Source of the DNA: Lates calcarifer
Taxonomy: Eukaryota; Chordata; Actinopteri; Centropomidae
Direction: 5' to 3'
Length of the DNA: 64,000 bases
Assembly: GCF_001640805.2 (NCBI RefSeq)
Contig: NC_066845.1
Coordinates: 20,152,307 to 20,216,306, forward strand
Part shown: piece by piece, positions 49,111-59,840 of the stretch
Numbering within the stretch: position 1 is the stretch's first letter
Layout: the number at the start of each line of letters is the position of its first letter
The notes under the pieces: model-generated
Seen by the model: the letters and a program-made list of their open reading frames with translations, nothing else
What the model was told of the DNA's origin: nothing
Databases searched by the model: none
Translations under genes and position numbers: made by a program

Positions 49111-50419
49111 GGTAGGCTGTCTTATCTGTTTGTCTCTGATCCCGTTTTGTTTTTTCCTTAGTCTGCACCACTAATTGCTTTCACTGTCTTTCTAAGCTCT
49201 CCTGTCTGAACGCTAAACAGTACCATTTCATTTTTGCAACTTGTTGAATCAGAGATGGCGTTTAGTTTCAGCTTTTCCTTCCCTAGCTCTAGGCCAAGCA
49301 TATGTTAATGACATCAACCAAGTCAGTTATGTGACTAATAGACATGTAGGCACTTCAGCGGATTTTGGGGTCTTGAATATCAACAGCTAACTGATGTACA
49401 TGTTTCTATGACAACCACTACTGACATACTTTGACTAAATCTATCACATCTGACTTTGTTTTGTGTTAAAAGTGTCAGTCTTCATCTATACATGTCTAAT
49501 ATCTTCAGTGACAACAGCTATACACACATCTGTTTAGTCATTATAACAGTGAGGGTGTGATAGTTTTAAGTTTAAAGTTTGTGGATCAAGTGTATGGCAG
49601 CAACTGAGTCAGGTTTTGGGGTTTAGTTCAGCTGCTTAAAAACCATAGAGAAGTATGTAAAAACATTTTCTTGTTCTATTTCTGCAAACGTCAGTCAAAT
49701 AAACAGTTTTCATATGACACCATCCTCCTCTGGGAAAAAAAATAAGGTTTATTAAGTAGTCTTTTAAAAACTTTCTGAGACGTCAATGAGATGTACAGTA
49801 ATTTCTTTAAACCTTCTGAACTACTAATGAGCACCACTTATCCTAATAACTCTAATTTCTCTTTCACTTTATCTCCAGACAGATACACACAGATGCACAT
49901 ATCTGCACATATATCAGAAATAGCACTGAGAGTTTTAACTAGCTCAAACTTTTGAGGGACTGGTGTGTATGTGTGTGTGTCTGCAATATGTGGTGTATGA
50001 GTTTGATCATATATGATGAGTACCTCTGTGTAATTGCTTGTCCAGTGTGTGTGACTCTGCATGACCATGTGTGATTTGTATAATGCAAAAATGAAAATGA
50101 ACCAAATGTTTACTAGTATGAATAAAATGTGACTTCATTCAAAAATAGGTTAACAGGTTGATTGATATGTCAAACCAGGTTCATTATCTCACCTGATGCA
50201 GATGTTTTCAGTGTTAAAGACTAACTCTCTAAACAGACTTTTAACAGTTTTAACAGTTTTTAAACATTTTTTATCAGTGTACCATATGCACATTTTGCAA
50301 GAGACCTGTGTACATCTGCATGCAGAGCAGCACAGCACATGAACACATTATCCCTTGTGCACATGTGTATGTTTATGTGTGAGTGTGTGTGTGCATGTCT
50401 CTATCAAGAGGTGTGGGGG

Positions 50420-50700
50420 TTTTGAAGGCAGGGCGAGTCCATCGATCAGCCCGTGAGGGGGGCAGCCTGTAGCTCTCGCTCCAGCTGCCCACTGGGTGTG
50501 AAGGACACTGATGTGACAGCACTAATTACAGAGGCAGGAAGCCAGCACTACAAACATTCACAGCAGCAGCTCAACTGGGCTCTGCTGGGCTAAACCCATC
50601 CTCCACCGGCCACTTTACACCTCTCATCCCTCTGGGGTGGATTGCATTTCAAGAGTGTCATGCCAAAATGAGATATTATTCATGAGAGATAAGTCAAAGG
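50420..50700. promoter_or_regulatory. GC-richer unique block upstream of slc4a5, candidate regulatory region
   Basis: It stands out from AT-rich surroundings: GGCAGGGCGAGTCCATCGAT, CAGCCCGTGAGGGGGGCAGC, CTCCACCGGCCACTTTACAC, and then AGATAAGTCAAAGGAAAC, a GATA core next to a CAAAGG-type nuclear-receptor half-site. No repeat family was recognised. It could be an enhancer or an alternative first exon. Confidence 0.25.
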
Positions 50701-52716
50701 AAACTGCTTTTACTTAGGGGATGCATAGACCACATACACTTGGAAATGACAGGGCAAACTCTGTAAGAAAGCAAGAATAGAAAAAAAAAAACCCTCACAG
50801 AAAGTCTAATCTGTTAAAAAGCCTTTTTTTTTTTTTACCTTTTGCAGCTGGTACAATACATTATCAACATTGCAAGATGCTGGATCTAAAACAATATTTT
50901 AATAATTTAGTACAAATGAATTACAGTGGAATTTCAAAACAAATGCACAATTACTTACAATTACAATTACTAAATAAATACCCCAATAAATGAACCATAA
51001 AGATTTTACCTTGAATACAAACTAAATTTGAATTGTATCTTCACAGCCTGATTTTTCTGTGTGGGTTCATCAATATGATAACACCTTCCATATTATACAT
51101 ACCTGTAGCCATTTGATTGCTTGTTAAGATAAAAATATGTACAAGTGCAGCTTTAGGTTTGTCCATATGTAATTACACTGTTTACTGAATGATTTCAACT
51201 CTCTGGTGATTTGCCAGGTAGCGGCTCAGCTACATGTGATGTAATAGATATTTTCAGAGCTGACATTTTGACAAGCAGCAGAAAAGCACAGATACAATTA
51301 AAAACATTAATAATGCATTCTGCAACAAACAAGTATAATAACTTGAAAAGGAAGTGGGGCCACTTGAATGACTGATATGCAGTATACAATATTACATTTG
51401 GGTGAAACATTTCCAGGGCTGTTGTGTTATGCATGTTGGTTCACTAGCATTGTTGATACTGGGACACTTAATGGAAGTGAGCCGTCATTAACATTACTTA
51501 CATCTGTGCTTTTCTGGCAAAATGTCAGTAATGAAAAAAGTCTCTACTTAGGCCAATTGAATAACACCACTTGTTTAATGGCTTAATGCTCCATCAGTAA
51601 ATATTTTCATATAAACACTTATTCAAATTATTATTTGTAATGTGAAAGTGGGGTCATTGTTTCTTATCAGTCCTATTTCCAGCAGCTGCAGGCAGCTGAT
51701 TTCAGCACAGTACCTGCCCAGCACCACACAGCAGACAAAGTTAGTGATAAGCTGATGAGGAAAGTTGAAGTCACCAAGCTGACCAAAAATAACACCACTG
51801 AAAGGATGTTAGTAATTATAGTGACTTTATGCAGTCATGACACATCAGGGCTGTGTGTCTGTTCCTTCTAACAGGACAAAATTGATTAATGCAGCTTTAA
51901 ATATTTTCTACTACCACTGCAAACTGAAGATCAATCCGCCAGACATGTTTCTTTAAACCCGCGCTGATGCTGAACCCAAACGTTTTTTTTATTTGTATTG
52001 TACAACTCAAACTCTTTTCATGCTACAATGGCTTTATTCATTGACATAATAAAATTGCCAGTTCTCACACTGTGTCACAGGCCTGGTTCTCTATGCCCTG
52101 TCTATCATATAAAATGTTGAGCAGTTCATAGGTGTATTCAAGTACTGTAAATGATACTGTGAGTTGTATTTAAGCTCTCTAACCTGTCTGCAGCGGCAAC
52201 ATGGTGGCCTTAAACTTTGCTGGTGGCATTCAATGTGTGAATTGGTGCCACGTGCGATAAGTTACCCTCACATTTGTTTTAATCAGGCACATTTCCATCG
52301 ACTTGGCCTTGCTTTTAATTATTTTCCCATTGATCTGTGCTGTAACCCAACATGCAGGTCAGTGAACACAACAAGGATTGCTGCTGCTGCAACTGCTGGT
52401 GGCTTGTATTCCATTAATAATGCAGATACACACATATCTGAATCATCACTGAAACACATGTTCAGACCTGTGTACAGAAATGATAACACTAATTACACAA
52501 AAAGGGCCACAGGTATTACACGGGTGCATGGATAACACATGGAAACACACACATACTATATGTGCATATATTTATGCATTATAAAACATACACACATGCA
52601 AATAACCACAACAAGAACATACTACATCACACACAGCCTGATGTTAAACGTACCTGAAGTGTCTTTTTACATTAAAAAAAAAAGGCCAAAATTTGTCTCT
52701 CTGCATCTTTACTAGG

Positions 52717-52774
52717 ATGGACCATGGAGACAGAGGGATAGGCGTCTCTCACCTTCGCTATGAAGAGGAGGAGG
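52717..52774 (+). CDS. slc4a5: slc4a5 coding exon 1 (residues 1-19 plus one base)
   Basis: ATG at 52717, one base after an acceptor (CATCTTTACTAG). It encodes [19 protein letters not shown] and one base of the next codon; the donor is GAGG then GTGAGT. The acidic EEEE before the DHQSIYIG of exon 2 parallels DEEEVEGHHTIYIG in NBCe1-B. The start is chosen because it is the only ATG giving this N-terminus. Confidence 0.8.
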
Positions 52775-55700
52775 GTGAGTGTGTGCACACATTCTGTTTA
52801 TGTCTGGTTCACATAATATAGTTGATCTATTATAGACTGGTCCTCTGCTAATAGAAAGAGGAAATTAAGTCATTACACCCACTTCATCTCTTAATATTAT
52901 CATGGGACAGTTGATTCATCACAGTAACTTATAGTTTGTAATCTGTCTCTCTGTTTTTAATTTGTTCTGAGAGTTGGTGTGGGTGAATGTTGTTAATGGG
53001 CTGCAAATGAGGAGCGAAGATTGACATGAGATTGCTTGTGTATTTGTGCACATATCTGTTGTGATCTGATGTGTGTTTGGGTGGGTTTGGGGAGTTGTAT
53101 TCGGATGTTTGTGTGACTTTTTTGTGTGTGTTCTGCCGTCACACTGAGCAGTGGGTTAGCAGGTTCTTTTCTTTTTCCAAGCATCCCAATATTTGTTTTG
53201 CGTCTCCCTGTTGTTTAGTTATTCCACATGGAGCTTTGTGTGCAATTAGTTTTACAGAGACGCCTTAATTACCAGCAGATGATCAAACTCACATCACCCA
53301 GGTTTTTGTTGCAAAACAGGGATTATAAAGCCAAACACAAAATCACAGGAAAGCTAAGGACTGAGTGATTCTGAATAGACTTGATTTGTTTTTGTTTGTA
53401 ACTGAGCCAACTGAGAATGCTGCTGTCGTTAATAAGCAGACATGAGCTCTGAAACATAATTCATTCAGAGTTTGTTAAAAGTGGTTTAAAATTCATGAAA
53501 GCACTCCTCTGAGTATAAGGGATTAATGAAAGATCTCATTAGACAATCTGCCAGTGTTACTGACTGTCAGTCAACTATTTTGGGGCCTTTCATCAAACTT
53601 TGATTTAAGTCACTTATTTTGGAAAAATTGTGATCTTATTATAGCTTGTTCTTAAAGTTAATTGCCAAATTATTCTTTTACAAATGATTGCAACCATTTT
53701 GTAGTTCATGTTCATGTAACCATTCAGGAACCATTCACATTTGTCCCCAGACCATCAGTCCATCTACATTGGCGTCCCAGTGCCTCGAGGATATCGACGC
53801 AAACGCAGGCGAAGGCGTTCAAGTCGGGAGGCCTCTGACATGGACAGGGACAGACGCTACAGTCACCACAGACACCATGAGCATGATCGGTACCAAGACA
53901 TAGACATTGAGGAGGGACTCATGGATTCAACTGAGCAGAGTCTCCAAGACATCAACCGCACAAGTGAGTCAGAGTTTTACAATTTTACATGTGAAAAGCA
54001 CTACAGAGTTATTTTGTGGCTCTCTAGGACCTTTATTAAATTTGATTAAATAACCATGATGATATCATCAGAGTCATCTTAGCTTGGGCTTTAGGCTAAA
54101 CATTTTAAATATAAAACTTGAGGCATGTGGAGTCTGAAGACATGGCTGTGAGAGTAGCGCTGTGAAAGTCCCTCAACTTACGTCACTGCAGTCTATTATT
54201 AAGAGAAAACTATGAATAGCCTCTAATACATCTTCTACCTCTTGTTCTAATTAGTGAGCTGTGAATACAGTTAAGTAAGGCTGCACTCTTTTAGAAATAA
54301 CTCCACTGAATTCTTCAGGGTGGCTTTTTCTTCTGCTTTCTAAAGGATTGGCACAGACATTATCCAGGCTGCGTCACGTATTACAGTTTTGCTGCACTCT
54401 CCTACCTTGTGCTTTTGATTTGATTTTGCTTTCTTCCATCAGTTTTAACAGTGAACAGCAGGAGTCAGAGTCACAGTCTGAGAATGTGTAGCTTCTGTTT
54501 TGGATTGGAGTAATGAGTAGCCTGGCAGAACACTGCTGCTTTAGCTTTCAAAGACTTGTCCACCTTGTTAAATTGATGTGGTGCAATCAGTGGCAAGGCA
54601 GCAGAGGTGTTTACTCTTTCTAGACATGTATGGACACACACTTACAGTCTTTTGGAGTGCGTGGGACTCCATGAATACGAGTAATGCATGTGGTGCTGGT
54701 ACCAGGAGGAGGATTGTAGCATGGAGAATAAAGATGTTCAGGACAACAGTGGGAGAAAATAGCGTCCAATGAAGGTAAACACCTAAGAGAGCATAGGAAG
54801 AAAAATAGGCTATCCTCACTCTCATTAATGAAATTAGTTGAGCTCTTGTCTGTTTAGCAACAGAGGGTCCCCATCATATGCAAATCCAGAGCACTTTCTG
54901 TTTCCCATCACCTGCTGTTGTTGCTTTACAAAAGCATAATTCAACCCACCCTGCTGTACTACTCCCCCTGTTTCCTCACCATGTTAACCATCTCCAACAA
55001 AAGCAAACCTATTAGGCTTACATGTACCGCTTTGGCAGAACTTTTGTCCATTTTGTAACAGCAGCCTTGAGCTGTATAATTGACACTGTACCCATTTTTG
55101 CGTAAGGAGATGTGGGTTGGGACAAGGGCAGGGACATAAATGTTGGATGTCTGTGTTGTTCATCTGTATGTTTCTGTGTGAAATGTTTACAGGCTCTAAA
55201 AATACATCTTATCTGGGACATTAAAAGGCTGATCTATCTTAGCAGATAAAGCTAATGAGTACTCTCTGAGTGCTCTCTCCACCTCAGTGAAAAATGTATA
55301 AGATCAAGATCAGGTTGTATTTTATTGGTAACATTTTTTTCTCTGGTTTTATGTGATTGATTACATCACTGCTTGCCCATTCAGAAAAGACAACATATAA
55401 GTGGAATTCACTGTAAGCTGCTGTCAATAAAGCACTTCAATATAATTGATCAGTGGTGGCATTAAAAGACTCAACCCATGTACAGTAATTACTATACAGT
55501 TCAGTCCATATGGTCCGGTGTGGTCAGCTGACATGTCATTACCCTACAGCATCATTCATGAACATGGGGTCCATTTCAACCCCCATACAAATAATATAGT
55601 GAAATGGATTGTAAGCACAGCAGGCTCATGATTGAATACCTATAATCAGGTGTGATCTGCATGTAGGCTTCAGTACTGTGATCATTACTGCTGGTACAGT

Positions 55701-56587
55701 GGAATGACATAAAACATCCTACAGCTGGTTGTCCATGTGTCCAGATGCATATTGGAGATCACTTTCTACATTCATAAGTTTTTTATATACTGTTAGTAAA
55801 ATGATATAAAACAACTCCATTTCCCCAGTGATTACTGAAATTTAAGCAGTTTAAGTCCAGTGAATAACCTTAGATGGTACAAAGGTAACTGTCTGAGGTT
55901 AAAAAAGTGGGAGTCACCAAAAACTAAAAGATAATGTAAATTTCATATGAAAAGCCCTTGTTCAGGGATAAAGTAATGGTCAGTAATGAAGTCAAACCCC
56001 ATGGAGCTGGTGATAGCAAAGCAACACATTTATGGGAACTTCTGCAACAGTGCTGGGATGAACTTTCTGAACAATATTTGATATTTTCCACTGTAAAAAC
56101 AACTAGATTCCTCTTTCTATGCCTCAATTTAAGGTGTCATAAAATTTCTGACTGGCAGTGTTTATGTTTATGTGAAAGGACAGTTTGATTTGACCTCTCA
56201 GTAATGCAAAAAGGACATCCTATTTGTGTGGCAGAGATGCAGGCTAAGGCTCTGAGCAGCAGGTCATCAATACAAACGGGAAGGCTAGTGGCTGCTACAG
56301 CAAACAGCTAAAAGCCATGCAGTTACAACTTTTCTTCCTTTTAACATTGTGTTTTAGGCAACTTTTAAAATCCCCAGGACCTTGAAGCCTGTTAAACCTT
56401 GATCATGTGATGAAAGAAAGACATTCTTTAATTCTTTCATTTCATGAAGTGTCTCCGGCGGCAGAGCGGCTTCGTTACATCCTGAGTGAAGAGGATGACA
56501 TGCCCACACCAACTCTCTTCACTGAGATGGACACTCTACAGAGAGAAGGAGATGAACTAGAGTGGAAGGAATCTGCCAGGTGAATGA

Positions 56588-56629
<42 letters not shown>

Positions 56630-59600
56630 AGCCATCATGTTTCCACTAGTCGAACATTAGAATTAGATGAAAACTAGGCAGATGCCATTTTCATGATGTT
56701 TTAACTTGTCAAACACAGATGTATAACATTAATGATGCATTCTGTTTAGGTGGTCAGTGTTCACAGTCATAGTATTGTGTTGACCCAGTGACAACATATT
56801 CAGAATCAGAATCAAAATCCTTTATTAATTTATTAATTCCCTTGCGGGAAATTGTTGCATTGCAGTACTCCATTATGATTAAATGTAATACAGCCATAAT
56901 TAGTGTTTCTGGTTCCACTTGTACTTTTCTTGCTTTGACAAATCAGAATTACTGAAAAAGTTTTTTATTTTTTATTTTTTTGCCGATATGAAATAAGGCA
57001 CACCATTGCAACTGCATAGATAATATCTCATCCCAAATTTATTAGAAATTGATTTTGTGGCATAGCTACAAGGTAATTTGATGCTGTGTTTTTTAGTTTA
57101 AAAACTGAAAGTAAAGACCAAGGGCAACTTAGAAAATGGTGTATTTCAGCAATCAGGTGTAGGAAGAAATGTCGATCCTCAGTTGCACAGTCTATGTAAG
57201 ATTTAGTTTGGCCCAAGCTTATTCACCCTCATATCACAATGAACATTGTTCAATGGCTTTGTCAGATCTAGGAGGGCTAGAGGGAGATCCAACTGAGTTC
57301 AAAACAGAGAGATGGAAGAATGGTATTTTCAGTGCAGGAAAAAATCATTATTTAGTGTGATTATTCAAAGTATGTTGCAATACAAGCCCAACCGCTGAAC
57401 AACACAGTGTTCCCCTGTGAGTGAACTGAGGTCACAGTCATACACTCACAGTCATACTGATTAGCAGGCACCACCAGCAGAGACTAGGTGCTAAACTCAA
57501 AGAAATCTCCACACTTAAATACTTCTCACCTGTTCTTCTTCCTCACTGTGTGCTTTTCTGCTTTCAGGTGGGTGAAGTTCGAGGAGAAGGTGGAGGAGGG
57601 AGGAGAGAGGTGGAGTAAACCCCATGTGTCCACGCTGTCCCTGCACAGTCTTTTTGAGCTTAGGACATGTCTCCAGACGGGAACAGTGCTACTCGACCTG
57701 GAAGGCTACTCACTGCCTCAAATAGTTGGTGAGATTTTCAGAATTTAGTTTCCTGAAAAGAGTATATCATATCATAACACTGTTGATATATATTCTGTTT
57801 GATATTCAGCTGTTTCTTGATTGCAAAGCTGGATAATAACAGAACAAACTGTACTAACTGATGTATGCTGGCTCTTGTCACAGCTTCACTTGTTAAACAG
57901 CAACTTAACAACTCTCCACTTTATTTCTCGTGAATTTTTGGTCTAGACTAACTTAGCAAAAATAATGTTGTCAGTGTGGAGTGTCATTATGGCCACCTTG
58001 GAATCATGGTACCTGTCACAAATTCTGAAAAACTTTAACTCTGCCTGAAATTGGATCAGCTGTATTCACTATGAGTTACTTAACTAGGGACCAAATTAGG
58101 GCACACCTTCATAGCGTGACGCTGATAGTTGAATCAAGCTAATGATATACAGTAGTAGCTAGTGTGAACACAAACATTTCATGGTTCCTTTACTCACTAG
58201 CTACAGTAAGGCAGTGTTTAGCAACTGCTAATACTACAGTAGGCTAACCTAGATTTGTAAACCAAATTATTTCTCATAAATGTTTATTACATTAATGAAT
58301 ATCCCCATACCATAGCAACCCCTATTAACCTTCCCTGTCGTCAAATATTGAAACATTTTACAATGAGTATGCCAACTCATGCTTTCAGGACTGTCCCTAT
58401 ATTACTCATGGCCCGTAAAAACGGAAGCCACAGATGCATCAGTAAGGAGTAGTCAATAAATATTAGGTAATCAATAGAAAAAGAATCAATGTGTTTCCCA
58501 GTTTGCAGCAAAACTGATCAACCACTAGACATTTTTATCGAAGCTCCATATAATACAATCCAGTTTTTATTTGCATTTGCATACCCCCCCGTTGTTTGTT
58601 AATCGTTTACATCTTAATTTTCTTTGTTCAAGTGACTGGTGGGGTTATTATAGAGCGCTGCCACTTACTCTGGAAAACAGGTTACATTTGGCTCAGTAGT
58701 GTAAGGTGTTCATTATTGTTCAACAATTGTCATGACCTTAAGCTGATATTGTAAAGTAAATTTCACCTGCTGGAATCCTTGGTTCTTAGACAATACTTCT
58801 TTGCTAAATTGTAGTCTGGCAGTATCACAGAATGTTGCATATGTTGAATATATATATACAGAATCTGTAGAGTTAAAGGGAATTTGCCATTCAGTGGCCA
58901 TTATAATTTTACTGATGTGTACTCAGTATTATGAGCAACTATACATGATGTAGAGTATGCTGTAGACTGTAATGCATAATATAGCAACGAAATGCATCAG
59001 GTTGGAAACACTGGAACCGCATGTCACATTTTCTCATGTAACATACAAATGTGTCTTTTTCCAGATGACATCATTGAGAGACAGATAGAGGAGGGCATGA
59101 TATCTCCTGATCTGAGAGAGAAAATCAGTTTTGTCCTGCTGAGGAAACATCGACATCAAACCAAGAAGCCAATCCACCGCTCGCTGGCTGACATCGGCAA
59201 ATCCAGCTCTTCGACCAGTGAGTGCCCTTACCTGTAGTTGTTGCAAACTGTCATCTTGCTCTACCCAAAAACTATACAGGGACCTTGGGTTTGTTAGTTT
59301 ACTGATCTACAGCACTTACAAAATAATAATTATCAGCTGCTACATTTTCTTTCTTTTACATGTATCCATGTGTAAAATGTGTGCAGTGGTGAATGACACA
59401 TGAATTATGCATGCAATATTATACATACCATTACTCCCATTACCATGGGAGTAATATATTTGACTCACTTGGCAAATGAATGAATGGGCTCCTGAAGTCA
59501 ACAGGGCTCACACAGGAAATGTATTAATGTTTGATGAGTTAATTACCGCTGTAACATTTCCCCATCTCATCTCATAGATAAATCATAAAGCATCACCTCT

Positions 59601-59807
59601 AACCACTTGTTGCTGTTTGTGTTTTTTCTTGCTTCCCTTGCCTTGCCAGGTCGTAATTTAGGGCCCCGAGGCGGACCAGGACCAGGTCCGGGGCAAATGG
59701 CCAACTTTAACCGATCCACAGAAGACCTCAGAATGAAACAGCAGCAGTCTGCTAACTATGGTCGCCTGCGTGAGTGGTTCTTGGTCTGGGGTTTCAGCTT
59801 GCATATA

Positions 59808-59840
<33 letters not shown>

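Larger units (their letters stand above)
40621..52700. other. Spacer between tspan15-like gene and the first slc4a5 coding exon (12 kb)
   Basis: No coding gene was recognised. Contents: a deleted Tc1 element (41.12-41.73 kb), a LINE 3' end (43.79-44.70 kb), a nested repeat pair (47.43-48.45 kb), a possible slc4a5 5' UTR exon (about 49.1 kb), a GC-richer unique block (50.42-50.70 kb), and otherwise AT-rich DNA (42.0-43.8, 45.0-47.4, 49.2-50.3 and 50.8-52.6 kb) with no visible structure. Confidence 0.75.
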
